DNA of 64,000 bases from Thioclava pacifica DSM 10166. GTDB lineage: Bacteria > Pseudomonadota > Alphaproteobacteria > Rhodobacterales > Rhodobacteraceae. Positions 15,959-25,893 of this stretch are shown piece after piece (the stretch's first letter is position 1; each line of letters opens with the position of its first letter). Location of the stretch: NCBI RefSeq assembly GCF_000714535.1, contig NZ_AUND01000012.1, forward strand, positions 186,001-250,000. The letters run 5' to 3'. The position numbers and the translations under genes were made by a program. The notes under the pieces were generated by a model that was not told the origin of the DNA, searched no databases, and saw only the letters and a list, made by a program, of their open reading frames with translations.

Positions 15959-18900
15959 TTACTGCTCGGGCACAAGGATCTCGCGCTTGCCGACATGGTT
16001 GGCTGCCGAGACGATGCCCTCATCCTCCATCTGCTCCACAAGGCGCGCGGCCTTGTTATAGCCGATGCCCAGCTTGCGCTGGATGTAGGAGGTCGAGCAT
16101 TTGCGATCCTTGATCACGATGGCCACAGCCTGATCATAGAGCGCATCCTCGCCATTTGTGTTGCCGCCGGTGTTCAGGCCCAGCACCGCGTCGATATCCG
16201 AAACCACGTCATCATCCGGCCCATCCACCACGCCAGACATGTATTCCGGCGGGCCGAAGCTCTTGAGGTGATTGACGATTTCCTCGACTTCCTCGTCCGA
16301 GACAAACGGCCCGTGGCAGCGGGTGATCTTGCCGCCGCCCGCCATGTAGAGCATGTCGCCCATGCCCAGAAGCTGCTCGGCGCCCTGCTCGCCCAAAATG
16401 GTGCGCGAGTCGATCTTCGAGGTCACCTGGAAGGAAATCCGGGTCGGGAAGTTCGCCTTGATCGTGCCGGTGATGACATCGACCGAGGGGCGCTGCGTGG
16501 CCATGATCAGGTGGATGCCCGAAGCACGCGCCATCTGCGCCAAGCGCTGGATACAGGCCTCGATCTCCTTGCCCGCGACCATCATCAGGTCGGCCATCTC
16601 GTCGACGATCACGACGATATAAGGGAAGGGTTTGGGCTGGAATTCTTCGGTCTCGAAGATCGGCTCACCCGTTTCCTCGTAGAAACCCGTCTGCACCGTC
16701 CGCTTGAACATCTCGCCTTTCGCGAGGCTTTCCTTCACGCGACCGTTGTATCCCTCGATGTTGCGCACGCCCATCTTGGACATCTTGCGGTAGCGCTCTT
16801 CCATCTCCGAGACGACCCATTTGAGCGCCACGACGGCTTTCTTCGGGTCGGTCACAACCGGGCTGAGCAGATGCGGGATGCCATCATAGACGCTGAGTTC
16901 CAGCATCTTCGGGTCGATCATGATCAGGCGGCATTCTTCCGGCGTCAGACGATAGAGCAGCGACAGGATCATCGTGTTGATCGCAACCGATTTACCCGAG
17001 CCGGTCGTCCCCGCGATCAGCAGGTGAGGCATCTTCGCAAGGTTGGTCACGATCGGCTCACCGCCGATCGTCTTGCCCAGCGCCAGAGGTAGTTTCATGT
17101 TGGTGTCGCCGAAATCGCGCGCCGAGAGGATCTCGCGCAGAACGACTTTCTCGCGGTGGTCATTCGGCAGTTCGATCCCGATCACCGAGCGGCCCGGCAC
17201 GGTCGAAACGCGCGCGGAAAGCGCCGACATCGAGCGCGCGATATCATCGGCCAGACCGATCACGCGCGAGGCTTTCAGACCCGGCGCGGGTTCCAGCTCG
17301 TACATCGTGACCACCGGACCGGGACGGACCGAGACGATCTCACCCTTTACGCCGTAATCGTCAAGCACGGTCTCGAGCATCCGCGCGTTCTCCTCCAGCG
17401 CCTCGTCGGAGAGCTGGTGACGCTGGATGGTCATCGGGTTGGTCAGGAGCGAGAGCGGCGGCGGCTCGTAGGGCGCGGCCTTCGGCGCATCGAACGCGAG
17501 TGCCGGCTGGGCCTCCTCCATCGCGCGGCGCGAGGGGGCAATCGGCTTCTTCGCCGGTTGCACAACGCGCTTGGCCTCACTCGATTGCTTGATCACCTGA
17601 CGGTCGAGACCACGCGCGGCGGCGGGGATCTCGGGAACGGTATCTTCCTCGACCCATTGCGCCGCCCCGGTCTCGTCAAAGGAGTCGGGCTCACCGGCAT
17701 AGAAATGATCGGTGTGCATCTCCAACGGATCGTCTTCGAACCCGTCGAAGCCCTGATATTCGGGATGCGTCCAGTCCCAGCCGTCATCGTTTTGCGACTC
17801 GAGCGCGATCTGCTGCGCGGCAGTCAGGTGCGGCTCTTCAATTCCCTCGAACTCGGAGACATAAGCCTCCGGAAGCGGCGCGGATTCGGGCGCGGGAGCT
17901 GATGCCTGCGGCATGTAGCGCGGCTTGGCATGAAGCGGTGGTTCCGCACGCAGCTGGGGCTGGGCCCGCAGCGGCGGCTCGTTATGAAGCACCTGCGGCT
18001 GGCGCGGCGCACGCGCAAGGCGCTTGGCCACCGCCGCCAGAACCGAAGCCGGAGCGCGCGGGGCCTCCGCTTCGGGCGTGGCAAAGCTCTCGGGCGCATC
18101 AAAGGCAACAAGCTGCGGCTCGTCGGGGGCGTAATCGGGCGCGATCGGCGCGGCTTTACGGCTTTGCACCGCCTGTGCGATGCGCGCACGGATGCGGTCC
18201 TCGCTCGGAGCGCTCTGCTCGGACCAGTCCGGCTCGATCTCGAACAGCTCGGGCGTGGGATCATAGGCGTCATATTCCGGCTCGATCGGGCGGCGGATGC
18301 GCGACAGCAGCGAGGGTCGCGCGCTCGGCGCGGGCTCCATCTCGGGCGCCCAGCCGGCAGCCATCGCCTGCTGCTCTTCCCATGCGGCAAGCTCGGCAGC
18401 GCGTTCGGCAGCCTCGACACGGCGCTGACGCGCGCGATCGGCGGCGGCTTTCGCCCCGAGCACCGAAGCCGACGCCCCTTTGCCCAAAAGGTTCGTGACG
18501 CCGACATAGGCGGCAACCGTGCCCAGCCACATGAAACGGGTGATCGCGCGCAGTTCCGGCTTGGTGAAGCCCAGAACGAAGCCCCCGATCGCCAGCATCG
18601 CCACGGCGAGTACCAGCGAGAGCAGCTTCAGACCGACCGTCCCGGAAACCGGGACGATGCCCAGAAGCGTGCCCGCGATCATGTCGCCGAAATGCCCGCC
18701 AAGACCGAAAGCCTGCCCCCATTGATCGCCCGGCACCAGAAGCGCGGCGTAGACCGCCGCGACCGCCACCGCGATCGGGAAGAAGATGATCCGCCCGGCG
18801 AGGCGTTCTTCACCGCGATGGGTGATCATCCGCGCGCCCCAGATCACCAGTGCGGCGGGCAAAAGCCACGCGCCATGACCCACGATCACGAAGAGCGGCG

Positions 18901-19123
18901 ACGCGATCCCGGCCCCGATCCGGCCCAGCCAGTTCTGCACCGGCTCGTCGGAGGCGGCCATCCAGCTCGGATCCTCCGGGTGATAGGAAAACAGCATCAT
19001 CGAGGCGAGAACGCCAAGCAGGACGAGAAGCCCGCCCACCAGCTCCTTGCCACGGCGTTCAAGGACTGCCTGCGTGTCCTGATCGAAAAGCGGGTCGCGC
19101 TGTCGTGCCTGATAAGATGCCAT
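15959..19123 (-). CDS. ftsK: DNA translocase FtsK
   Basis: A 1054-residue FtsK/SpoIIIE translocase. Four hydrophobic segments lie in the first 200 residues, followed by a long acidic/proline-rich linker (about 210-560), then the RecA-like motor with GTTGSGKS (about residue 703) and the DEMADLMM Walker B region. The C-terminal winged-helix gamma domain ([28 protein letters not shown]) reads KOPS sites. It pumps chromosome termini at the septum. It starts 12 bases after the aminotransferase stop codon and is probably cotranscribed with it. Confidence 0.96.
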   Translation of the reverse strand: MASYQARQRDPLFDQDTQAVLERRGKELVGGLLVLLGVLASMMLFSYHPEDPSWMAASDEPVQNWLGRIGAGIASPLFVIVGHGAWLLPAALVIWGARMITHRGEERLAGRIIFFPIAVAVAAVYAALLVPGDQWGQAFGLGGHFGDMIAGTLLGIVPVSGTVGLKLLSLVLAVAMLAIGGFVLGFTKPELRAITRFMWLGTVAAYVGVTNLLGKGASASVLGAKAAADRARQRRVEAAERAAELAAWEEQQAMAAGWAPEMEPAPSARPSLLSRIRRPIEPEYDAYDPTPELFEIEPDWSEQSAPSEDRIRARIAQAVQSRKAAPIAPDYAPDEPQLVAFDAPESFATPEAEAPRAPASVLAAVAKRLARAPRQPQVLHNEPPLRAQPQLRAEPPLHAKPRYMPQASAPAPESAPLPEAYVSEFEGIEEPHLTAAQQIALESQNDDGWDWTHPEYQGFDGFEDDPLEMHTDHFYAGEPDSFDETGAAQWVEEDTVPEIPAAARGLDRQVIKQSSEAKRVVQPAKKPIAPSRRAMEEAQPALAFDAPKAAPYEPPPLSLLTNPMTIQRHQLSDEALEENARMLETVLDDYGVKGEIVSVRPGPVVTMYELEPAPGLKASRVIGLADDIARSMSALSARVSTVPGRSVIGIELPNDHREKVVLREILSARDFGDTNMKLPLALGKTIGGEPIVTNLAKMPHLLIAGTTGSGKSVAINTMILSLLYRLTPEECRLIMIDPKMLELSVYDGIPHLLSPVVTDPKKAVVALKWVVSEMEERYRKMSKMGVRNIEGYNGRVKESLAKGEMFKRTVQTGFYEETGEPIFETEEFQPKPFPYIVVIVDEMADLMMVAGKEIEACIQRLAQMARASGIHLIMATQRPSVDVITGTIKANFPTRISFQVTSKIDSRTILGEQGAEQLLGMGDMLYMAGGGKITRCHGPFVSDEEVEEIVNHLKSFGPPEYMSGVVDGPDDDVVSDIDAVLGLNTGGNTNGEDALYDQAVAIVIKDRKCSTSYIQRKLGIGYNKAARLVEQMEDEGIVSAANHVGKREILVPEQ

Positions 19124-19135
19124 AACCTACCGTCC

Positions 19136-20314
19136 TCAACCGTAAATGCAGTCGCGAAGCTGGATCAGCCCCCGCTGCGTTTCTTCTCTTGGGGCGACCA
19201 AGGCCACCCTGATGAATCCCTTGCCGGGATTGTCCCCATTCACCTCGCGCGCCAGATAGGCGCCCGGCAGCACCCTGATCCCGGTCTCTTGCCAGAGTTT
19301 CAGGGCAGCCGCCTCTCCGTCGTCCACCGGCAGCCACAGGAAGAACCCGCCCTGCGGCAACTGGAAGCTGTTCACGCCGGCAAAGATCCGACCGGCGTCT
19401 TCGTATTTTTCCGCGTAAAGGCGGCGGTTTTCCTCGACATGAGCCTCATCGGCCCAGGCACGCTCGGCCACGCGTTGCAGCGGCTGCGGCAGCGGCGCGC
19501 CGGAATAGGCGCGCAACCGGCGGATATGCGTGATGCTTTTCGGCCCCGCGGCGAGGAAGCCTGAACGTAGCCCCGGAAGGTTCGAGCGCTTCGAGAGCGA
19601 ATGGAAGATCACCACTCGCTCCGGATCGATCCCTTCTTCCTCGGCGACCTGCGCGGCACCCGGCGGGGGCGCCTCGCGCCAGATCTCGGAATAGCACTCG
19701 TCGGCAAAGACGATGAAATCATGCTTCTCGGCCAGATGCAGCAGCTCGGCCAGATAGTCGCGCGAGGCGACGGCCCCCTGCGGGTTCGAGGGCGAGCAAA
19801 GATAGGCGATCGACACCCGGTCGAGGATCTCGGGCGCAAGCCCCGCGTAATCGGGCAGAAAGCCGGTCTCGGTCCCGGCGGGGACGAAAACGGGTTCAGC
19901 ACCCACGGCAGCAGCGGCCACAGCATAGACCTGGTAAAACGGGTTCGGGATGAGGATCACCGGCTTGCCGCCACGCTTTTCCTCGGGGCTCAGCGCCATC
20001 GCGGCGTTGTAAAGCCCCTCGCGCGTCCCATTGAGCGCCATGATCCGCTCCGGCCCGATCGAGACCTCGAATCGCCACTTCAGCCAGCCAGAGATCGCGT
20101 CGAGCAGCTCGGGCGTGCCGTCATTTGCCGGATATTTCCCAAATTCGCCAAGGTTCTGCGCGATCACCTCACCCACGAAAGACGGCATCGCGTGACGCGG
20201 CTCGCCGATGGACATCGACAGGACCGTGCCGCCCGGTTCATGCGAATCGAGCAACGCCCGCAGCCGCGGGAATGCGTATTCGGGCAGGTTCGAAAACCGC
20301 TCGGGAAAGTCCAT
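19136..20314 (-). CDS. Class I/II PLP aminotransferase, succinyldiaminopimelate transaminase-like
   Basis: A 392-residue fold-type I aminotransferase. IGEPRHAMP, ALNGTREGLYN, PNPFYQVY, SPSNPQG and the PLP-binding Lys242 in HSLSKRSNLPGLRSGF are all present. The SLSKRSNLPGLRSGF wording matches DapC-type succinyldiaminopimelate transaminases, which would supply lysine and peptidoglycan precursors; dapB is elsewhere in this window. A general aspartate/methionine aminotransferase is the alternative. Confidence 0.82.
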   Translation of the reverse strand: MDFPERFSNLPEYAFPRLRALLDSHEPGGTVLSMSIGEPRHAMPSFVGEVIAQNLGEFGKYPANDGTPELLDAISGWLKWRFEVSIGPERIMALNGTREGLYNAAMALSPEEKRGGKPVILIPNPFYQVYAVAAAAVGAEPVFVPAGTETGFLPDYAGLAPEILDRVSIAYLCSPSNPQGAVASRDYLAELLHLAEKHDFIVFADECYSEIWREAPPPGAAQVAEEEGIDPERVVIFHSLSKRSNLPGLRSGFLAAGPKSITHIRRLRAYSGAPLPQPLQRVAERAWADEAHVEENRRLYAEKYEDAGRIFAGVNSFQLPQGGFFLWLPVDDGEAAALKLWQETGIRVLPGAYLAREVNGDNPGKGFIRVALVAPREETQRGLIQLRDCIYG

Positions 20315-20435
20315 CTGTGCCTCATCGAATGGGGTCTATTTCGCCCCTTATTGAGAATGAGGTTACAAAAGCTGCGCGGTTTCGTCCAGAAAAAGACTGA
20401 GTCCAGAGCGGGTTGACGTCGCAAAATGTGACTTT

Positions 20436-21752
20436 TCAGGCAAGCGCCCGTTCCGCCGCCATCCCGAGTCGCAGCAGACGATCCTCCTGCATCGGCGCAG
20501 CCATCAACGAGATCCCGCAAGATGGCACGCCGGTCGGCAGGGTCAGAACGCATAGACCGAGGATGTTGCCGATCCGGGTATTGCGCAGCGCGAGTAGGTT
20601 CTCGCTCTCGAAATAAGCCTTGTCGGTGAGCAGACGTTGCGCATCTGGCGGCTCGATCGGCGCGGTCGCGACTAGCACCGCGTCATATTCCGCCGTGGCC
20701 TCCAGATATTGCGCGCGATACTCGGCCAGCGCATGCCAGCCTGCCACGTAGTCCGAGGCCAGCACATCCCGCCCGGTGCGGAACCGTTCGAGGATCACCG
20801 GATACATCTTCTCGGGCGCGGCCTCGATCACGTGCTTCCACTCGCCATAGGCTTCGGGCGCAAACAGAATGCCCGAGAGGTCCATCGCCGGACGCACCAT
20901 CGGCAAACCGCGCCGCTCGATCACCGCGCCCGCCTTGGCAAGCCGGTCGACCGCGCTCTCGAACCCCTGCACCGGCTTTTCGCGTGCGCCCTCGAAAGGC
21001 AGCCCTTCGAGAACCAGAAGCCGCGTACCCGCGAGGCTCGTCTCACGCAGATCGGGCGCCGCACGCCCCTCGATCAGGGCCAGCACATGGGCGCAATCAT
21101 CGACATTGCGTGCCAGCGGCCCGATCGTGTCGAAAGACCGGCACAGCGGGACAACACCCTTTGTCGTCACCCTTCCATGCGTCGTCTTGAGCCCCACCAG
21201 ATCGTTCCAAGCGGACGGGATGCGCACCGACCCGCCCGTATCCGACCCGACCGCCGCCGCCGCGAGCCCGCGCGCGACCGAAAGCGCCGCGCCCGAACTC
21301 GACCCACCCGGTGCAAGTTTGGGATCACGGATATTCGGAGGCGTCGAAGTCATCGGATTGATGCCGAGCCCCGAAAAGGCCAGCTCCGTCATATGCGTCT
21401 TGCCCAGGCAGACCGAGCCGCCAAGCGTCGCCTGCACCAGCACCTCGGCATCGGCATCGGGCACCCGACCATGAAGAAGCCGCGAGCCGGACTCGGTCGC
21501 CACGCCCGCTGTATCGAAGAGATCCTTCCACGACAGCGCCACACCGTCGAGCGATCCGCGCCGTCGGCCTTGTTTGGCACGTTGATGAGCGGCCATTGCC
21601 TCGTCGCGAGCGCGCTCCGGCGTCAGGCGCGCATAGATGTCCGCGGCATCCTTCGCAGCCTCCAGATAGGCCTCGGCCTGCTCGACCGGATCGAGCTCTC
21701 CGGCGGCAATCGCACGCCCCTGTTCTGCCGCCCCGGCCAACCGCCAATCCAT
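20436..21752 (-). CDS. Amidase signature family hydrolase
   Basis: A 438-residue amidase. The Ser-cisSer-Lys triad is visible as Lys76 (LSWKDLFDT), the GGSSSGA serines near 151-153, and Ser175 in GSDTGGSVRIP. It hydrolyses an amide of unknown identity; GatA is unlikely because no gatB or gatC is adjacent. The start is one of three ATGs at 21764, 21758 and 21752; the last has GGAG six bases ahead. It is divergent from the UbiH-like gene. Confidence 0.85.
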   Translation of the reverse strand: MDWRLAGAAEQGRAIAAGELDPVEQAEAYLEAAKDAADIYARLTPERARDEAMAAHQRAKQGRRRGSLDGVALSWKDLFDTAGVATESGSRLLHGRVPDADAEVLVQATLGGSVCLGKTHMTELAFSGLGINPMTSTPPNIRDPKLAPGGSSSGAALSVARGLAAAAVGSDTGGSVRIPSAWNDLVGLKTTHGRVTTKGVVPLCRSFDTIGPLARNVDDCAHVLALIEGRAAPDLRETSLAGTRLLVLEGLPFEGAREKPVQGFESAVDRLAKAGAVIERRGLPMVRPAMDLSGILFAPEAYGEWKHVIEAAPEKMYPVILERFRTGRDVLASDYVAGWHALAEYRAQYLEATAEYDAVLVATAPIEPPDAQRLLTDKAYFESENLLALRNTRIGNILGLCVLTLPTGVPSCGISLMAAPMQEDRLLRLGMAAERALA

Positions 21753-21834
21753 GCCCATCTCCATCGCTCTTTTCGCCACGCTAGCGACAGTCCCGCGCAT
21801 GGACAATCCCGGTTGCCGCGCCATAGTAGGCGCC

Positions 21835-23061
21835 ATGAAACACGATTCCGACGTCATCATCGCCGGGGGCGGTCTGAATGGCCCCGCCCTGGCCCTCGCG
21901 CTGGCCTCGGCCGGGCTCTCCGTCACCCTGATCGACGCTGCCCCCGCCCGACAGCGCGCCACCGATACATTCGACGGACGCGCCTATGCGCTGGCGATCG
22001 CGTCGCAGAAACTGCTTGCAGCGATCGGCGTCTGGGGCGCGCTCGCAGATCAGGCGCAGCCGATGATGGAAGTGAAGGCGATGGACGGGCATGCAGGCGA
22101 AGGCCCGGCGCCGTTCTTCCTGCATTTCGACTCGCGCGAGCTGGACCAGTCGCCCGTGGGCTACATGCTCGAGGACCGCTTCCTCTACCGCGCCTTCCTC
22201 GACGCGATGGAGGCCAGCGACAAGATCACGCTGCGGCATCAGACGCAGGTGGTGGGCCAGGAGGTCCAGCCCGGCGGGGTCGTCGTGACGCTGTCGGATG
22301 GCACGAGCCTGAGCGCGAAGCTTCTGGTCGGCGCCGATGGCCGTCGCTCGGGCGTGGCCGAACGCGCAGGCATCACCCGCGAGGGCTGGGGCTATGGTCA
22401 GACCGCGCTTGTCGCCGCGATCGACCATGAAAAATCGCATGACGGGATCGCCTATCAGTTCTTCATGCCGTCCGGGCCGCTCGCGATCCTGCCGCTCAAG
22501 GGCAACCGCTCTTCGATCGTCTGGAGCGAAACCGACGAAAATGCGAAGACCATCTCGGCCCTGAACGACGAGGATTTCCTCGCCGTTCTACGACCACGCT
22601 TCGGGGATTTCCTCGGTCCGATCAAGCTCGCGGGCCCGCGCTTTTCCTACCCGCTGAACCTGACGCTGGCGAAGGCTTATTCAGCGCCACGCGTGGCGCT
22701 GGTGGGCGACGCCGCACATGGCGTGCACCCGATCGCGGGTCAGGGCCTGAACCTCGGGTTGCGCGATGTCGCGGCGCTGGCGGAGGTCGTCGTCGAAGCA
22801 ATGCGCCGAGGCGAAGATATCGGCGCGCAGGACGTGCTGGAGCGCTATCAGGGCTGGCGGCGTTTCGACAGCACCTCGCTCGCGCTCGGCATGGATACGG
22901 TCAACAAGCTGTTCTCGAACGAGAACCCGGTGCTAAAGGCCGGGCGCGATCTCGGGATGGGCTTGGTGCAGGCGATCCCCGGATTGCGCCGGGGCTTCAT
23001 GCGGCAGGCCGCGGGCCTGTCGGGCCCCCTGCCCCGCCTGCTGCAGGGCCGCGCGCTTTAA
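21835..23061 (+). CDS. FAD-dependent hydroxylase, UbiH/UbiF/COQ6 family
   Basis: A 408-residue flavoprotein monooxygenase. The Rossmann motif is [16 protein letters not shown], the DG motif is [10 protein letters not shown], and the second FAD motif is [23 protein letters not shown]. These define the ubiquinone-ring hydroxylase family. Which ring position it acts on cannot be told. The ATG at 21835 gives the correct N-terminus, with no good Shine-Dalgarno. The end overlaps the convergent Trm112-like gene by four bases. Confidence 0.88.
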   Translation: MKHDSDVIIAGGGLNGPALALALASAGLSVTLIDAAPARQRATDTFDGRAYALAIASQKLLAAIGVWGALADQAQPMMEVKAMDGHAGEGPAPFFLHFDSRELDQSPVGYMLEDRFLYRAFLDAMEASDKITLRHQTQVVGQEVQPGGVVVTLSDGTSLSAKLLVGADGRRSGVAERAGITREGWGYGQTALVAAIDHEKSHDGIAYQFFMPSGPLAILPLKGNRSSIVWSETDENAKTISALNDEDFLAVLRPRFGDFLGPIKLAGPRFSYPLNLTLAKAYSAPRVALVGDAAHGVHPIAGQGLNLGLRDVAALAEVVVEAMRRGEDIGAQDVLERYQGWRRFDSTSLALGMDTVNKLFSNENPVLKAGRDLGMGLVQAIPGLRRGFMRQAAGLSGPLPRLLQGRAL

Positions 23062-23258
23062 TCGTCGAGACGGCGCGCCTCATCGGCCAACAGGATCGGA
23101 ATCCCGCCCCGGATCGGGAAGGCCAGTTTGGCCGGCTGCGAGATCAGCTCCTGTTTCTCGGCATCGTATTTCAGCACCGCATGAGTGAGCGGACAGACCA
23201 GTGCCTCGAGCATATGCCGGTCGAATAGCGGCTTTTCCGCCGGGGTCTCGTCACTCAT
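23058..23258 (-). CDS. Trm112-like small protein
   Basis: A 66-residue Trm112/YcaR family protein. [37 protein letters not shown] are the conserved elements. The usual CPxC and later Cys are replaced (CPLT, ELIS), leaving one cysteine, so zinc is probably not bound. Family members stabilise methyltransferases. Its ATG overlaps the LON-domain gene's stop by four bases. A GAGGAG Shine-Dalgarno is present. Confidence 0.85.
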   Translation of the reverse strand: MSDETPAEKPLFDRHMLEALVCPLTHAVLKYDAEKQELISQPAKLAFPIRGGIPILLADEARRLDD

Positions 23259-23893
23259 TGCAAGCGCTCCTCTCCGCCGCCATGCAGCGCGTATTCGATC
23301 AATGTCACCAGCGTCTCGCGCCGGGTCGTCAGGCACGGCGCCTCCAAGAGCGCCTGCTTGTCCTCGGGCTCCAGCGGCAAGAGCATGCCCAGCGAGTTGA
23401 TCAGCAACTCGTCATCGGCATCCTTGAGCGTTTCCCAATCCGTATCCAGCCCCTGCGCGTGAAAGAATTTCGACAGCAGGTCGAGAAACTGATCGCGACT
23501 GAAGCCCTTGTCATGCTCGACCGGCCCGAGATCGCGCTCGAACCCGTCCCAGCTCACTTCGGCGCGGATATAGGGCGTGAACCCTTCGATCTGGCGCATC
23601 AGACGGAAACGCGAGATCCCCGAGAGCGTGATCATGTAGCGACCGTCCTCGGTCTCCGAAAATCCCGTCAGACGACCCGCACAGCCGATTGCGTTGAGAT
23701 GGCTCTGCCCCTCCGGCCCCTTCAGCGGCTGGATCATTCCGATCAGCCGCGTCTTTGTCTTCATGCAATCCTCGATCATCTGCAGGTAGCGTGGCTCGAA
23801 GATGTGCAGAGGCAGCCGCGCCCGGGGCAGCAGCAAAGCGCCGGGCAGCGGAAAGAGCGGAATCGTATCGGGCAGGTCGCCTTGCTTCATCAT
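23255..23893 (-). CDS. LON N-terminal substrate-binding domain protein
   Basis: A 212-residue protein carrying only the Lon N-terminal (S16 substrate-binding) domain: [40 protein letters not shown] and [13 protein letters not shown]. It has no ATPase or protease domain. Its function is unknown. An in-frame TTG lies six bases upstream of the chosen ATG. Cotranscription with cnoX upstream (27-base gap) and the Trm112-like gene downstream is likely. Confidence 0.88.
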   Translation of the reverse strand: MMKQGDLPDTIPLFPLPGALLLPRARLPLHIFEPRYLQMIEDCMKTKTRLIGMIQPLKGPEGQSHLNAIGCAGRLTGFSETEDGRYMITLSGISRFRLMRQIEGFTPYIRAEVSWDGFERDLGPVEHDKGFSRDQFLDLLSKFFHAQGLDTDWETLKDADDELLINSLGMLLPLEPEDKQALLEAPCLTTRRETLVTLIEYALHGGGEERLQ

Positions 23894-23920
23894 TGGCAAG
23901 GAACTAGCGCGCCCCCACGT

Positions 23921-24838
23921 TCAGGCAAATATCATCGACGACAGTTTGCGGCGACCTTTCGCCACAACCGGATCGGTCGGTTTGAGCGCGTCGAAGATCG
24001 TGAAGAGCTGGGTCTTCGCCGCACCGTTATCCCACTCGCGATCCCGACGGAACAGTTCGAGCAACTGATCCACCGCCTCTTCGGCATTGCCGGCTGCGTA
24101 AAGCGCCTGCGCATAGTCGAAGCGCGCCTGATGATCGTCCGGATTGGCTTCGACCTTGGCTTTCAGATCGTCAGCAGGCCCCGCCGATTGCGCCTGCTTG
24201 GCCAGATCGAGCTGCGCACGCGCGGCCTCGACCGGCGCCGTATCGGCGAGTTTCGCCGGAACTGCGGCCAGCGCCGCTCCCGCCGCATCGAGATCATCCA
24301 GAGCGATACGCGCGCGGATCAACCCGCCATGCGCCTCGGCCAGTTCCGGATCTTCCTCGAGGATCGCCGCGAAAGTCTCGGCCGCATCCTCGGCCGCGCC
24401 CTCGGCCAGCATCGCCTCGGCCGCCTCGACGGCTTCCGACAGCCCGCCATCGGCCGACCCGCCGGCCGCCTCGATCACCTTGGCGACGAAATTCTTGATC
24501 TCCGAGCCGGGCAGCGCGCCCTGGAACCCGTCCACCGGCTGGCCCTGCCAGAAGGCATAGACGGTCGGGATCGACTGGATGCGAAGCTGGCCCGCGATCA
24601 TCTGGTTCTCGTCGACATTGACCTTGGCCATCACCACCGCGCCCTTCGCGGCCTCGACCTCGGCTTCCAGTGCCGGGCCAAGCTGGCGGCAGGGGCCGCA
24701 CCATGGCGCCCAGAAATCAACGATGACCGGGACTTCTTGCGATTTCTCGATCACCTCGGCCATGAAATTGGCCTCGTTCACGTCCTTGACGTAGTCGCCT
24801 TTCGGCGCGGCATTCGTGTTTCCACCAAGTTCCAGCAT
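23921..24838 (-). CDS. cnoX: Thioredoxin-TPR co-chaperone, CnoX/YbbN type
   Basis: A 305-residue protein. An N-terminal thioredoxin fold has WCGPC (Cys47, Cys50), followed by an alanine-rich TPR-like helical region to the end. CnoX/YbbN holds unfolded proteins under oxidative stress and hands them to GroEL or DnaK. The intact CGPC suggests it keeps reductase activity, unlike E. coli YbbN, which has SQHC. It lies 94 bases downstream of xthA. Confidence 0.88.
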   Translation of the reverse strand: MLELGGNTNAAPKGDYVKDVNEANFMAEVIEKSQEVPVIVDFWAPWCGPCRQLGPALEAEVEAAKGAVVMAKVNVDENQMIAGQLRIQSIPTVYAFWQGQPVDGFQGALPGSEIKNFVAKVIEAAGGSADGGLSEAVEAAEAMLAEGAAEDAAETFAAILEEDPELAEAHGGLIRARIALDDLDAAGAALAAVPAKLADTAPVEAARAQLDLAKQAQSAGPADDLKAKVEANPDDHQARFDYAQALYAAGNAEEAVDQLLELFRRDREWDNGAAKTQLFTIFDALKPTDPVVAKGRRKLSSMIFA

Positions 24839-24932
24839 GTCCGTCTCCCGATATTGCGGAGGATTTGTCCCCTATATGGACCCTCGCGCCCCGAACGCAA
24901 ACCCGTTTGCGCGCGGCGCGGCGCCGCAAGCC

Positions 24933-25721
24933 TCAAAGATCGAATGTCGCGAAAACCGGCGCGTGATCGGAAGGCTGCTCCCAGCCCCGCGCGGCGCGCA
25001 GCACGCGCGAGCCATGCGCGGCGTTCGAGATATCCGGCGTGGCCCAGATGTGATCGAGCCTGCGCCCCTTATCCGCCGCATCCCAGTCACGCGCACGATA
25101 CGACCACCACGAATAGAGAAGCCCCTCGGGGATGTCCTGCCGGGTGACATCGACCCATTTACCCGCCTCCATCACATCGGTCAGGTGCTCGACCTCGATC
25201 GGCGTGTGACTGACGATCTTGAGAAGCTGCTTGTGGCTCCACACGTCATCCTCGCGCGGGGCGATGTTCAGATCCCCCACGAGGATCGCCTTCTTCGGCG
25301 TCTCGGCGGCGAAGTGATCGCGCATCTGGGTCAGGTAATCGAGCTTCTGCCCGAATTTCTCGTTCACCTCGCGATCCGGCACGTCACCGCCTGCGGGCAC
25401 GTAGAAATTATGCACCGTAACCCCGTTCTCCAGCGTCGCGGCGACATGACGCGCATGGTTCAGATCCGCGAAATCATGCGCTGCGACCTCTTCCATCGGG
25501 ATCTTCGACAGGATCGCCACGCCGTTATAGCCCTTCTGGCCGCGGGCAACCATGTGCTCGTAGCCAAGCGCCTTGAACGCCTCGACCGGGATCTTCTCGA
25601 CCGGGCTCTTGCATTCCTGCAGGCAGAGGACATCGGGCGCCTCCTCGGTCATCAGCTTGCAGACGAGCCCCTCGCGCAGCCGCACCGAGTTGATGTTCCA
25701 GGTCGCCAGCGTGAAGCTCAT
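24933..25721 (-). CDS. xthA: Exodeoxyribonuclease III
   Basis: A 262-residue exonuclease III/AP endonuclease. LATWNINSVRLR, LCLQECKS, YNGVAILSK, GDLNIAPREDDVW and the C-terminal PSDHAPVFATF supply the Mg and catalytic residues. It repairs abasic sites. The ATG at 25721 has GGAGAG six bases upstream. A family 2 repeat lies between it and the aldehyde dehydrogenase. Confidence 0.95.
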   Translation of the reverse strand: MSFTLATWNINSVRLREGLVCKLMTEEAPDVLCLQECKSPVEKIPVEAFKALGYEHMVARGQKGYNGVAILSKIPMEEVAAHDFADLNHARHVAATLENGVTVHNFYVPAGGDVPDREVNEKFGQKLDYLTQMRDHFAAETPKKAILVGDLNIAPREDDVWSHKQLLKIVSHTPIEVEHLTDVMEAGKWVDVTRQDIPEGLLYSWWSYRARDWDAADKGRRLDHIWATPDISNAAHGSRVLRAARGWEQPSDHAPVFATFDL

Positions 25722-25782
25722 CTTTCTCTCCTGTTTCAAAAGCCGCGCGATCATGTCGAAGGGCGGCCGCATGCGCAACCGC

Positions 25783-25893
25783 CCCTCTTCTTCTTGATCA
25801 AAATATCTCGGGGAGTCTCCGAAGGAGACGGGGCAGAGCCCCCTCTCCCCTTAATCTTGTCTCCATCCGGCGACGGGGGCAGAGCCCCTTTTA
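25783..25893 (+). repeat. Dispersed repeat family 2, copy a
   Basis: CTTCTTCTTGATCAAAATATCTCGGGG followed by a stem GTCTCCGAAGGAGAC, then GGGGCAGAGCCCC, and finally GGGGGCAGAGCCCCTTTT. The last hairpin abuts the aldehyde dehydrogenase stop codon. It fills the 169-base gap between xthA and the aldehyde dehydrogenase together with the xthA leader. Confidence 0.75.
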
